Source: Lachnospiraceae bacterium (GTDB lineage: Bacteria > Bacillota > Clostridia > Lachnospirales > Lachnospiraceae). From it: 38,241 nt of DNA. The position numbers and the translations under genes are program-made. Location: assembly GCA_029226225.1 (NCBI GenBank), contig JAQXXU010000015.1, positions 1 through 38,241 of the forward strand, read 5' to 3'. Shown here piece after piece: positions 1-7,847 of this stretch (positions are counted from its first letter, which is position 1; each line of letters starts with the position of its first letter). Below the pieces are notes generated by a model, which saw nothing but the letters and a program-made list of their open reading frames with translations, did no database searches and was not told the origin of the DNA.

Positions 1-659
1 GGCACTGTGAATCCGTCCCTGACTGCTTCCTCGCAGGCTGCTATAGCCTGGTTATCATTTACGCAGATGATGGCTTCCGGAAGCTCCTGGTGCATGCTGC
101 GGAGTATATGATATCCCCTGACGCCTGCCTGATAGTCAAAATCGACATGCACGACATCGTCCTTTGCCAGATGAAGCCCGTTTTCCTTCAGGTAGTCGCG
201 GATTCCCTGCTCACGGACGTTGCTCTCGTAGTTATTCTCCGGTCCCATCATCAGCCAGAATCTGTCCAGGTGATGATCCTCGTGCAGATGCGCCACCATC
301 TGTCTCATGGCTGTATAGTTGTCGGCCCCGACGTATGTAAAGCCGTCTATCTGCTTCTGGAGTGACACTGCCGGTATGCCGCTGTGCTTGATCTGGTCGA
401 CCAGGACATTTACTTCTTTACCGGAGTGCATATTGCTCAAGTCGACAATAACACCGTCAAACTGGCTGAAGTTCGGCAGTGATAAAATACCGTACTCGCC
501 CTCGTTATATGCTTCATCCTGGCTCCAGTTCCCTGCACAGCAGAATATGTAGAGCGAGGCGTCGATCTTTCTCTTCTTCAGTTCTTCGATGATGCCGATT
601 GGCCAGGCCGCTATCATGTAACGACGCCAGCTGTCCATCATAAGTGCGATTTTCTTCAT
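1..659 (-). CDS. LacI-type periplasmic-binding-fold sensor protein, C-terminus cut by window edge
   Basis: The ORF track missed this gene because it runs off the window. Translating the minus strand from the ATG at 659 gives an open frame of 219 codons beginning MKKIALMMDSWRRYMIAAWP and reaching base 1 without a stop. The residues read like the ligand-binding fold of LacI/PBP1-family regulators (for example a segment GVRGYHILRSMHQELPEAII followed by CVNDNQAIAACEEA). There is no helix-turn-helix in front; the binding fold starts at residue 1. In Lachnospiraceae such HTH-less proteins often carry a C-terminal GGDEF diguanylate cyclase, but that part lies outside the window, so the output domain is inference. 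It starts 17 bp after the mfd stop with a weak AAGG ribosome site and is probably co-transcribed with mfd. Confidence 0.75.
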   Translation of the reverse strand, partial: MKKIALMMDSWRRYMIAAWPIGIIEELKKRKIDASLYIFCCAGNWSQDEAYNEGEYGILSLPNFSQFDGVIVDLSNMHSGKEVNVLVDQIKHSGIPAVSLQKQIDGFTYVGADNYTAMRQMVAHLHEDHHLDRFWLMMGPENNYESNVREQGIRDYLKENGLHLAKDDVVHVDFDYQAGVRGYHILRSMHQELPEAIICVNDNQAIAACEEAVRDGFTV

Positions 660-676
660 AAGCCTTATTATACCAT

Positions 677-3600
677 CTATTTCAGAACAATGGTAGCCAG
701 TTTTTCACAGATGCTCAGCAGATATTGTAATATATCCTTCTTCGGGAAACGATTATCCAGAGCGGTGTTCAGTACGAGTTCAGGTGCTGCTCTCGTAGGG
801 CTGAATGTCAGGTATGGCGAGAATGCATCCAGAACTTCAGGGATACGAGAGCCATCGATACGTGCCTTCTCCCAGAATGTCAGAGTCACCTTCGCTCCTG
901 TCTGCTTGATCTTTGTCAGGTATACAGCGTGTGCCTGCGCACGGAGTCGTGCCACGAGAAGCAGGTTCTGCACTGATTTGCCAGGTGTTCCGAAGCGGTC
1001 GATCAGTTCGTCGAGAATGTCGCTCTCTTCTTCCTCTGTCTCTATCGAGCTGATACGCTTGTACATATCGAGCTTCGTCTCCTCGTCCTTTATATAAGAA
1101 GGCGGGATGTAGGCATTTATTGGGATGTCTACCGTCGTCTCGTACTCATCTCCTACCGTAATGCCTTTTTCCTTTGCTACTGCAGTGTTAAGCATTTTAC
1201 AGTAGAGTTCATATCCGACCGATTCCATGTGACCGGACTGCTCCTCGCCGAGCAGATTTCCGGCTCCGCGGATCTCAAGGTCACGCATGGCTATCTTGTA
1301 TCCGCTTCCCAGGTCCGTAAACTCCTTTATCGCCGCGAGTCTCTTTTCAGCAACTTCCTTTAAGACCTTGTCTCTCTTGTACATAAGGAATGCATAAGCT
1401 GTTCTCGAACCCCTGCCGACCCTGCCTCTCAGCTGATATAGCTGGGACAGACCGAATTTATCTGCATCGTGGATTATTATCGTATTTACATTACTGATGT
1501 CGAGGCCTATTTCTATGATCGTAGTCGCTACCAGCACATCGATATCCCGGTTTACGAAATCTGTCATGATCTCTTCAAGCCTGTTCTTTGACATCTGCCC
1601 ATGTGCATAGGCTACATTTGCCTCCGGGACCATCTCCTGGATTTTCGCCGCTACGTCAGCTATCTGACTTACACGATTTATCACATAATAGACCTGACCG
1701 CCTCTGTCGAGCTCACGTTCTATTGCCTCACGCACCATCTCGTCATTTTCTTCGAAGACAAAGGTCTGGATAGGCGTCCTGTCCATAGGCGCATCCTCTA
1801 ACAGACTCATGTCTCTGATCCCTGTCATGCTCATATGGAGAGTCCTGGGAATCGGAGTTGCAGAAAGTGACATCACATCGACGTTTTTTTTCATCTCTTT
1901 TATTTTTTCTTTATGAGTGACACCGAAACGCTGCTCCTCGTCGATGATCAGAAGTCCCAGGTCCTTAAACGCCACATCCTTCGACAGAACTCTATGGGTT
2001 CCTATAACTATATCGACTGTCCCATTTTTAAGTCCCTGTATCGTCTCTCTATTCTGCGCCGCTGTATGAAAGCGTGAGAGCATTCCTATAGAGACCGGGT
2101 AATTTTTCATGCGTTCTCTGAAGTTATTATAGTGCTGCTGCGCCAGAATGGTCGTAGGTACCAGGTATACTACCTGCTTATTCTCCTGAACAGCTTTAAA
2201 CGCCGCACGCATGGCTATCTCGGTCTTCCCGAAACCTACGTCCCCGCATACGAGACGATCCATGATCTTCGGGCTTTCCATATCACTTTTTACATCCTCT
2301 ATAGCAGCGATCTGACTGTCTGTCTCGTCGTATGGGAATGACTCCTCAAACTCTCTCTGCCACTCGGTGTCCGGTCCATAGACATAACCCTGATTCTGCT
2401 GCCTTAGAGCATAGAGCTCGACTAGGTCTTTTGCCACTTCACCGACAGCGTGTTTTACCTTCGCCTTTGTCTTCTTCCACTGGCCATCGCCCAGGGTATT
2501 CAGCTTTGGTTTTTTATCACCTATGCTTCCATACTTCGAGAGAGTGTCGAGCTGGGTCGCGAGAATGTATAGCGTTGAGCCTCCAGCATAGGATATCTCT
2601 ATATAATCACGGGTCACATGGTCATGCTCTATTTTTTTCACACCCTCATAGATACCGAGTCCGTGATCTTCATGCACGACATAGTCTCCCGGTGTAAGCT
2701 CCGAAAAGCTAGTGATCGAATCACCGCCGCCATAGCGTTTTTTCTTTTTTTTCTTCTTTTTTACTGCACCGAAAATATCACTCTCGCTGATGTATACAAC
2801 GCCTATATCCGGGTACTCAAACCCGCGGCGGATGAATCCTACCGTGATCAGTGCCTGTCCCGGCATGACCTCCGCGTCTTCTTTCTCTGAAAAAAATACA
2901 TTCAGACCGTCTGCCTGCAGATCCTCTGCGAGCCTGCTTCCCCTGGTTCTCGACGCAGTCAGCAGATAGATACGGTATTTTTTCTTCTGATATGAAGCAA
3001 GCTCTTTCTTCAGGTTCTCGAGTGAATTCTGGTAACTGTTGACCGAGATCTGATGCAGATAAAATCTGTCTTTTGCCTTCAGTCCGCCGTCATTTCCGGA
3101 TATCTGAGGAAGCATGACTCCTGTCATATTCATGCATCTGGCAAGCACTTCTTTTGACGAAGCCAGCATCTGGAGCTGCCCGGGCAGTGCAGAACCGTTT
3201 TCCTCACGCCGGACCATGCTCTCGGTAAACTCTTTCTCGAGGATCTCGCCTCTCTCTACAAGTCTCGCCGGTTCATCTAAGAAAAGAAGCGTATTCTCAG
3301 GGAAATAATCTAGAAGTCCTTTGGTATTTTTCTCAAAATACGTCAGATAGCCGTCCGCCTGCGAGTAATCACCGTCTAAAAGCCTGTCCCTGAAGTCCTC
3401 ATAGGTAGTCTTCAGTCGGAACGACTCCTCTGTCTTCATGTCGTCCCGTAGTTCTTTATAGTGCTTTTCGTAGTCGGCTTTCAGCTGTTTTAATCCGGCG
3501 TCACGCTTTTTCTTTGTCAGGACCATCTCCATGGCCGGATCTATATGCACTTCGTCTAAGTTCTCATCGGATTTCTGGCTTACGATATCAAAGCTTCTTA

Positions 3601-4201
3601 TCGAGTCTATACCATCTCCGAAAAATTCGATCCGGACCGGTGTATCGTCAGTCAATGGAAAGACATCTAGAATTCCTCCCCTGACTGCAAACTGTCCCGG
3701 TGCATCGACCTGTGACACATTTTCGTAGCCTAAGTCCACGAGCCTCCTCTGGAGCGCAGTAAAATCTGTCTCTTCTCCATCTTTTATCGTGATGAGGGCA
3801 TCAGAAAGCTCGCCAGGTTCTGGCAGCTTATTCATCAGGGCGTCTATTGTCGTTACGACAGTGACCTGGTCCTCTTCCTTTAGTACCCTGAGTGCACGTA
3901 GCCTCTCCCTGGTCAGCGTATTACCCTTGACATCAGACTGATAGAACAGCACATCCTTTGCCGGGAAATATACCGTATTCTCTTCTATATGCCTGTATTC
4001 GTCTGCGAACTCTTCCGCCGTTTTTTCAGACGCAAAAACTACGAGCTTTCGCCCGCAGTTCTTTCCCAGCGCATCGACTATCTGGCCTTTGGCCACGTCG
4101 AGTATGCCCGACAGTTCATACATACCGCCTTTATTCAGTGAGTCCTGAAGTTCGGTGAATTCACCTAGTTCGGACAGGTGAGATGTAAATCCTTTGTTCA
4201 T
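677..4201 (-). CDS. mfd: Transcription-repair coupling factor Mfd
   Basis: Mfd is the ATP-dependent translocase that removes RNA polymerase stalled at DNA lesions and recruits UvrA. At 1174 residues it has the full family length. In order it shows a UvrB-like N-terminal half, a CarD-like RNA-polymerase interaction domain starting near LTPGDYVVHEDHGLGIYEGV, a superfamily 2 helicase/translocase with Walker A GDVGFGKTE and motif II IIDEEQRFGV, the helicase C-terminal part with QLRGRVGRG, and a TRCF C-terminal domain. A run of eight lysines encoded by nearly pure A precedes the polymerase-interaction domain; lysine-rich sequence at this place is usual in clostridial Mfd. The ribosome site is weak (GGGAAAA). 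The gene has its own promoter with a tandem palindrome and a structured leader, listed separately. The next gene on the same strand is the LacI-type sensor. Confidence 0.97.
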   Translation of the reverse strand: MNKGFTSHLSELGEFTELQDSLNKGGMYELSGILDVAKGQIVDALGKNCGRKLVVFASEKTAEEFADEYRHIEENTVYFPAKDVLFYQSDVKGNTLTRERLRALRVLKEEDQVTVVTTIDALMNKLPEPGELSDALITIKDGEETDFTALQRRLVDLGYENVSQVDAPGQFAVRGGILDVFPLTDDTPVRIEFFGDGIDSIRSFDIVSQKSDENLDEVHIDPAMEMVLTKKKRDAGLKQLKADYEKHYKELRDDMKTEESFRLKTTYEDFRDRLLDGDYSQADGYLTYFEKNTKGLLDYFPENTLLFLDEPARLVERGEILEKEFTESMVRREENGSALPGQLQMLASSKEVLARCMNMTGVMLPQISGNDGGLKAKDRFYLHQISVNSYQNSLENLKKELASYQKKKYRIYLLTASRTRGSRLAEDLQADGLNVFFSEKEDAEVMPGQALITVGFIRRGFEYPDIGVVYISESDIFGAVKKKKKKKKRYGGGDSITSFSELTPGDYVVHEDHGLGIYEGVKKIEHDHVTRDYIEISYAGGSTLYILATQLDTLSKYGSIGDKKPKLNTLGDGQWKKTKAKVKHAVGEVAKDLVELYALRQQNQGYVYGPDTEWQREFEESFPYDETDSQIAAIEDVKSDMESPKIMDRLVCGDVGFGKTEIAMRAAFKAVQENKQVVYLVPTTILAQQHYNNFRERMKNYPVSIGMLSRFHTAAQNRETIQGLKNGTVDIVIGTHRVLSKDVAFKDLGLLIIDEEQRFGVTHKEKIKEMKKNVDVMSLSATPIPRTLHMSMTGIRDMSLLEDAPMDRTPIQTFVFEENDEMVREAIERELDRGGQVYYVINRVSQIADVAAKIQEMVPEANVAYAHGQMSKNRLEEIMTDFVNRDIDVLVATTIIEIGLDISNVNTIIIHDADKFGLSQLYQLRGRVGRGSRTAYAFLMYKRDKVLKEVAEKRLAAIKEFTDLGSGYKIAMRDLEIRGAGNLLGEEQSGHMESVGYELYCKMLNTAVAKEKGITVGDEYETTVDIPINAYIPPSYIKDEETKLDMYKRISSIETEEEESDILDELIDRFGTPGKSVQNLLLVARLRAQAHAVYLTKIKQTGAKVTLTFWEKARIDGSRIPEVLDAFSPYLTFSPTRAAPELVLNTALDNRFPKKDILQYLLSICEKLATIVLK

Positions 4202-4217
4202 GTATTTTTCCCATAAA

Positions 4218-4254
4218 CCAGAAGAACTCCGACCAATGGTCGAAGCTCAACTGG
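4218..4254 (-). promoter_or_regulatory. Stem-loop in the mfd 5' leader
   Basis: In the minus-strand RNA, GAGCUUCGACC and GGUCGGAGUUC pair over 11 positions (two G-U pairs) around a three-base loop. An outer CCAG/CUGG helix encloses this with a UU/UU internal loop. The structure ends 16 nt before the mfd start codon, just upstream of the weak ribosome site. It is not followed by a proper U-run, so it reads as a translation or stability element rather than a terminator. Function is inferred. Confidence 0.5.
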
Positions 4255-4292
4255 AAAAGTATGTATGAAAAATATGTAGTGGAGGCAACTAT

Positions 4293-4325
4293 GTTAGCTG
4301 TCGCTAACAGTTAGTTATTTCTAAC
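4293..4325. promoter_or_regulatory. Tandem 16-bp palindromic operator (GTTAG-N6-CTAAC twice) at the mfd promoter
   Basis: Two perfect 5-6-5 inverted repeats, GTTAGCTGTCGCTAAC and GTTAGTTATTTCTAAC, sit 1 bp apart. They begin 2 bp downstream of the -10 box of the minus-strand mfd promoter, so they cover the predicted transcription start, a classical repressor position. The TTAG-N6-CTAA shape recalls operators of DtxR/IdeR/MntR-type metalloregulators, but the regulator cannot be identified from this window. Confidence 0.6.
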
Positions 4326-4327
4326 AT

Positions 4328-4356
4328 AATATACTACATCGTTATCCAGATTGCAA
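4328..4356 (-). promoter_or_regulatory. SigmaA-type promoter for mfd
   Basis: On the minus strand the -35 box TTGCAA (4351-4356) and the -10 box TATATT (4328-4333) are separated by exactly 17 bp. Transcription would begin near 4321 and run through the tandem palindrome into a 120-nt mfd leader. Confidence 0.6.
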
Positions 4357-4481
4357 GCACTTTTTTAAAAAAATCCAGAATGCCTGGCGCACTGAATTGT
4401 GTCGGAAAATCACACAACTTCTTTTATCATACTTTTCCAGTTCTATATACTGTACATTTAATAAAAATTTCCACAAAATAG
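4357..4481. other. Intergenic stretch between map and the mfd promoter
   Basis: This is the rest of the roughly 300-bp gap between map and mfd. It holds a T/A-rich tract and one short inverted repeat, TTGTGT with ACACAA 9 bp apart (4397-4417). I see no ORF with a ribosome site and no known RNA. Confidence 0.4.
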
Positions 4482-4499
4482 CTGATTTACTTTAATCAG
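4482..4499 (-). terminator. Weak candidate terminator after map
   Basis: CTGATT and AATCAG pair around a six-base loop shortly after the map stop codon on the minus strand, followed by CTATTTTG. The stem is short and A/T-rich and the U-run is poor, so this is only a candidate. Confidence 0.3.
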
Positions 4500-4506
4500 T
4501 TCAAAG

Positions 4507-5418
4507 TCAGTGGGAAATGACTTCATAACCGTCTTCAGTAACCAGAACCTGGTACTCCCACTGTGCTGACGGCATTCCGTCGAGCGTGTAGACTTCCCAG
4601 CCATTTTCCTTGTCTGTATAGATGTCGGCCGAGCCCATGTTCACCATAGGTTCGATCGTGAAGCACATACCTGGAACCATAAGCATATCCTCGCCACGAT
4701 CTGACAGATATCCGACCCACGGTTCCTCATGGAACTCAATACCGCAGCCGTGTCCACCGATCTCACGGACAATGCTGTAACCATTTTCTTCTGCGTGTGT
4801 GTGGACAGCCTCAGCCATATCACCTAAGAAGCCCCATGGTTTTACCTGGGCAAGTCCTAAGTCACAGCACTCTTTTGTGACTTCGACAAGTCTCTTCTTC
4901 TCCTCAGATACGTTTCCGATCATATACATCCTTGATGAATCAGAAAAATATCCGTCAAGGATTGTCGAACAGTCGACATTTATGATATCACCATCGTGTA
5001 ATACTACATCATCTGACGGAATTCCGTGGCAGACCTGATCGTTTATCGAGGTGCATACGCTCTTCGGAAAACCCTCGTAATTAAGCGGTGCAGGGATTCC
5101 GCCCATGCCATAGGTTACATCATTTATGATGTTATCGATCTCCAGAGTCGTCATGCCCTCATGGATCTGCTTTGCTACCTCGTCGAGACAGGCCATATTG
5201 ATCACGGCAGACTTTTTTATTTTCTCGATCTGCTCCGGAGTCTTGATCATCGTCCTGTCCGGTACTTCATGTCCCTCAAGTCGTATACGCTCGATTTTTT
5301 TATCAAACGCCTCATGACACTGCTTGTATTTCTTTCCGCTTCCACACCAGCATGGGTCATTTCTGCCAATTTTTTCGATTTTCTTCTTTGATCCCTGATT
5401 GAGTCCTAATGCGTTCAT
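4507..5418 (-). CDS. map: Type I methionine aminopeptidase with N-terminal SEC-C zinc motif
   Basis: This metalloenzyme removes the initiator methionine from nascent proteins. Residues 1-40 hold a SEC-C zinc motif (Cys23, Cys25, Cys34 and His35, in NDPCWCGSGKKYKQCH), found in SecA tails, where it binds zinc and ribosomes. The rest is a complete type I MAP: substrate-pocket His in QVCHGIP, metal-binding Asp residues in NVDCSTILDGYFSDSS, His in GGHGCGIEFHEEP, Glu in CFTIEPM and the final Glu in EYQVLV. SEC-C fusions of MAP are known in clostridia and may place the enzyme at the ribosome exit (inference). The start codon overlaps the stop of the preceding gene by four bases (ATGA), so translation is probably coupled. 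It is the last gene of the NlpC/P60 operon rather than part of a ribosomal-protein operon. Confidence 0.95.
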   Translation of the reverse strand: MNALGLNQGSKKKIEKIGRNDPCWCGSGKKYKQCHEAFDKKIERIRLEGHEVPDRTMIKTPEQIEKIKKSAVINMACLDEVAKQIHEGMTTLEIDNIINDVTYGMGGIPAPLNYEGFPKSVCTSINDQVCHGIPSDDVVLHDGDIINVDCSTILDGYFSDSSRMYMIGNVSEEKKRLVEVTKECCDLGLAQVKPWGFLGDMAEAVHTHAEENGYSIVREIGGHGCGIEFHEEPWVGYLSDRGEDMLMVPGMCFTIEPMVNMGSADIYTDKENGWEVYTLDGMPSAQWEYQVLVTEDGYEVISH

Positions 5419-6176
5419 TTCTTCTGATCTGTTCCTTCTCTAAAATAATTCTGTTTACCATTTGCCGCTTGAAAATCAGCTTCGTTATTCAGCGTAACAC
5501 GGCCCATCGGCACTTTGCTCCAGAGCTTTTTATTTACCTTCACTTCATGCTTTTTCTGTAGTTCCAGGTATGCTTTTCCGTCATACCCGTAGCTCGCATA
5601 GGTGTCATTATGTGACACCGCCAGCTGCTTCCTATACTTTTCCACTACTGCTATGTCCTCCATAGTGCCGTTAAGCACCGAGTAGGACACCGGAAGCCTC
5701 TCCATCTGGTCATCATACAGATCCTCAAAAAAATCAGTCCGACGGCTTTCGAGCTCTGCTTTTTCTTCAGAACTCAGCACTACTCCGTCAGACTGAGCCA
5801 TTCTGAGAAGTATATGATCATGAACAGCCATATCCATGGCTATATTCCGGGCTTCCACCGATATGAAGTGCCCGTTCACATGTGAGTTCCAGTAGTTTGC
5901 AGGCTTCTCGTGATCGTATACATACGCGCTCTTCTGCACCTGATACTCTTCATAGACCACATAAAAGGCCAGATCCTTAAAAGTCAGATCTTCGCCGTCT
6001 ACTGTCACTGCTGTGTCTTTTAAATGGTCTTTGTATACAAAGGCCGAGCGCATCTCTACGCCATTTTTCACCCCCATGCCCAGAAGCACGACAAGAGCTG
6101 CCGCGGCTATGATCCACGGCAGTGCTTTTTTTACTTTCGCGAGTGCTTTTCTCAGCCTGCTGCGTATACCGTTCAT
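5415..6176 (-). CDS. Membrane-anchored SurA-N-like protein of unknown function
   Basis: I do not recognise a named family. The 253-residue product has a basic N-terminus and one membrane segment at about residues 19-36 (LPWIIAAAALVVLLGMGV). The rest is probably outside the membrane. The segment AVTVDGEDLTFKDLAFYVVY and the following charged helices resemble the N-terminal chaperone part of SurA/PrsA-type foldases, but no parvulin domain follows. This suggests a foldase-like or partner-binding role (inference). It overlaps the NlpC/P60 stop by one base (TGATG) and the map start by four bases, so the three genes form one tight operon. A link to folding or activity of the secreted hydrolase next to it is plausible but unproven. 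Confidence 0.7.
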   Translation of the reverse strand: MNGIRSRLRKALAKVKKALPWIIAAAALVVLLGMGVKNGVEMRSAFVYKDHLKDTAVTVDGEDLTFKDLAFYVVYEEYQVQKSAYVYDHEKPANYWNSHVNGHFISVEARNIAMDMAVHDHILLRMAQSDGVVLSSEEKAELESRRTDFFEDLYDDQMERLPVSYSVLNGTMEDIAVVEKYRKQLAVSHNDTYASYGYDGKAYLELQKKHEVKVNKKLWSKVPMGRVTLNNEADFQAANGKQNYFREGTDQKK

Positions 6177-7324
6177 CAGATGACTCTTCGGATAGCCAGA
6201 ACTGTTCCATGGTTCCAGGCACGGTTATTTGTGATACCGGCTCTCGAACTCTGCGCCTCGACTATACATCCATTTCCAGAATAGATAGCCACATGGCCCG
6301 GATAGCAGACTATATCACCAGCCTTAATATTCCCCGGGCTTACTGCCTGTCCTACAGAACGAAGAGCTGCCGAGTTTCTGGACCCCGAAAGATTTATTCC
6401 GAAGTGTCTGTATACCTGGACTACGAAGCCCGAGCAGTCACATCCGTTTGTAAGGGAATTTCCTCCCCAGACGTACGGGTTGCCCACGAACTGGTTCGCA
6501 TAGCTCACTACTGCTCCGCCGCTTACACTCGTAGCCGGTGACGGATCCGCATCCTGTGTATACGCAGAAGAGTTGGAACTGCTTCCTCCTCCGGAATTCA
6601 CTCTTCTCGCGGATCTTCTGGCCGCTGCGGCTGCGGCGGCTGCATTTCTGGCCTGCCTCTCACGCTCTAAGGCTGCTGCCTTTTCAGCAGCTTTTCTGGC
6701 AGCCTCCTTCTTAGCCTTTGTCACCTGCTTCTGTATATCAGCTACTTCGCCTTTTTTTGAATCTATAAGCGAATTCAGGCTTGCTTTGTTGGATTTGAGC
6801 TGCTGCTTTTCTTTCTTCAGCTCTATCTGCTTGTCCTCTAAGTCTTCTTCCATTCCCTGGATCTCGACTCTCGTAGCTTCGTATGAGTCAAGCAGATCAC
6901 GGTCATAGCTGTAGACTGAGTTCATGTATGAGACTTTATTGATAAAGTCTGTAAGGCTCTTGGAACCGACCAGGATATTAAACACGTTATTATCCGTATC
7001 ATTCTCGTAAAAATACCTGATACGCGATTTCATCGCCTTATACTGCTGTTTCTCAGCCTTTTTAGCTTCTTTGACTTCTTCTTTGGTGTCTTCTATATCC
7101 TGTGCATTCGACTTGATATCGCTTTCAAGACCGTCTATCTGGGATATGATGTCCACTAGTTTTGACTGAAGGCTGTCTACCTCAGCCTGAGTCTTCTGCT
7201 GCTTTTTCTGGAGATTTTTCACTTTCTTGGATGTGGCCTGCGCCGTGACCGTCGGTGTATACGCCGGTACCGTTACAATCATTGAAGCGGCAAGGATTAG
7301 CGCCAATATTTTTTTCATTTGCAC
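6176..7324 (-). CDS. Secreted coiled-coil NlpC/P60 peptidoglycan endopeptidase
   Basis: A cell-wall hydrolase of the PcsB/CwlO type. A signal peptide (residues 1-30, MKKILALILAASMIVTVPAY) is followed by a long coiled coil (about 32-225) and an Ala-rich then Ser/Gly-rich linker. The NlpC/P60 domain fills residues 270-382. The catalytic Cys is C297 in CDCSGFVVQVYRHFG and the catalytic His is H344 in YPGHVAIY. The third position, usually His or Asn, appears to be Glu (E356, in CIVEAQSS), a variant seen by me in related clostridial proteins. Coiled-coil hydrolases of this type are usually held inactive until an FtsEX-like complex engages the coil; none is nearby. The first ATG is chosen because GAGG lies five bases upstream. 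It is the first gene of the operon that ends in map. Confidence 0.9.
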   Translation of the reverse strand: MQMKKILALILAASMIVTVPAYTPTVTAQATSKKVKNLQKKQQKTQAEVDSLQSKLVDIISQIDGLESDIKSNAQDIEDTKEEVKEAKKAEKQQYKAMKSRIRYFYENDTDNNVFNILVGSKSLTDFINKVSYMNSVYSYDRDLLDSYEATRVEIQGMEEDLEDKQIELKKEKQQLKSNKASLNSLIDSKKGEVADIQKQVTKAKKEAARKAAEKAAALERERQARNAAAAAAAARRSARRVNSGGGSSSNSSAYTQDADPSPATSVSGGAVVSYANQFVGNPYVWGGNSLTNGCDCSGFVVQVYRHFGINLSGSRNSAALRSVGQAVSPGNIKAGDIVCYPGHVAIYSGNGCIVEAQSSRAGITNNRAWNHGTVLAIRRVI

Positions 7325-7356
7325 CTCTATAATATATCAAACCGTATTTGATGAAT

Positions 7357-7365
7357 ATTATATCA
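7357..7365 (-). promoter_or_regulatory. Extended -10 promoter of the NlpC/P60-map operon
   Basis: The minus strand reads TGATATAAT, a perfect -10 box with the TGN extension, about 30 bp before the start codon. The -35 position falls in the T-run of the veg terminator and is not conserved, which fits an extended -10 promoter. Confidence 0.5.
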
Positions 7366-7376
7366 CGTATATACCT

Positions 7377-7405
7377 AAAAAAAAAGAGGGCGGCGAACCG
7401 TCCTC
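7377..7405 (-). terminator. Intrinsic terminator of veg
   Basis: The minus strand reads GAGGACGG-TTCG-CCGCCCTC followed by nine T. The eight-pair stem has one A-C mismatch and a stable UUCG loop. It starts 10 bp after the veg stop. Confidence 0.88.
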
Positions 7406-7415
7406 CGTTGTTTTC

Positions 7416-7658
7416 TTATACGAGTTCCATCCTGATCTCTTTAGTGATCACATCGGTATAGCTGAATGAAAGTAACTGATCCGGATGCTCTGCGTCATCG
7501 TCAGATACAAGAACCGTGAATACACTTGGATAAGCCTGCTGGATAATACCTTCCTGCACATCGACTTTATTCCTGCCCCGGTCCAGCTGGATTTTCACTT
7601 TATTCCCACACTGCTGCTGGATTGAATAGCGGATCTTGTTGTACTCTGCCTGTTCCAT
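7416..7658 (-). CDS. veg: Veg protein
   Basis: Veg is a small, highly expressed cytoplasmic protein of Firmicutes (DUF1021) linked in Bacillus to biofilm matrix expression. The 80-residue product carries the family pattern GNKVKIQLDRGRNKVDVQEG and ends in a short acidic loop and TKEIRMELV. The ORF track extends it upstream to 7739, but that extension crosses the promoter. The ATG at 7658 is chosen because GGAGG (7670-7674) lies in front and the length then matches the family (about 80-86). The gene stands alone between a strong consensus promoter and a strong terminator. In many Firmicutes veg sits near ksgA, which is not seen here. Confidence 0.92.
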   Translation of the reverse strand: MEQAEYNKIRYSIQQQCGNKVKIQLDRGRNKVDVQEGIIQQAYPSVFTVLVSDDDAEHPDQLLSFSYTDVITKEIRMELV

Positions 7659-7680
7659 TAGTAAAAATACCTCCAGTCCT

Positions 7681-7710
7681 GTCATCGCTTCACTGCTTAG
7701 AAGTGATGAC
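7681..7710 (-). promoter_or_regulatory. Hairpin in the veg 5' leader
   Basis: In the minus-strand leader GTCATC pairs with GATGAC and, inside it, CTTC with GAAG, with a single A/C mismatch between the helices and an eight-base loop. The element fills exactly 30 nt near the 5' end of the transcript and just before the GGAGG site. A 5' stabiliser or translation control element is inferred. Confidence 0.45.
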
Positions 7711-7729
7711 TTGATAAAACACAAGATGT

Positions 7730-7758
7730 AGTATAGCATTTTTATTTCTTCATGTCAA
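7730..7758 (-). promoter_or_regulatory. Consensus sigmaA promoter of veg
   Basis: The minus strand has a perfect -35 TTGACA (7753-7758), a 17-bp spacer and -10 TATACT (7730-7735). This matches the known strong constitutive expression of veg in Bacillus. Confidence 0.85.
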
Positions 7759-7847
7759 AAGTATATATAAATATTTTCATAACTTTTCACAAATATTCCG
7801 TCTATTTTGCTTTTATTTGACCAAAGCGTAACAATTCCCTCAGTGGT

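Noticed and set aside
2332-2697. 121-codon plus-strand ORF and other ORFs inside mfd
   Set aside because: All lie within a complete, well-conserved mfd frame on the opposite strand.
2738-2766. Near-homopolymer A/T tract in mfd as a phase-variation site
   Set aside because: The reading frame is intact and a lysine-rich stretch is usual at this point of clostridial Mfd; no evidence of length variation from one sequence.
4281-4314. GGAGG followed by a seven-codon plus-strand frame (MLAVANS)
   Set aside because: The frame lies inside the double palindrome of the mfd operator, has no plus-strand promoter and no following gene; it is most simply a by-product of the palindrome.
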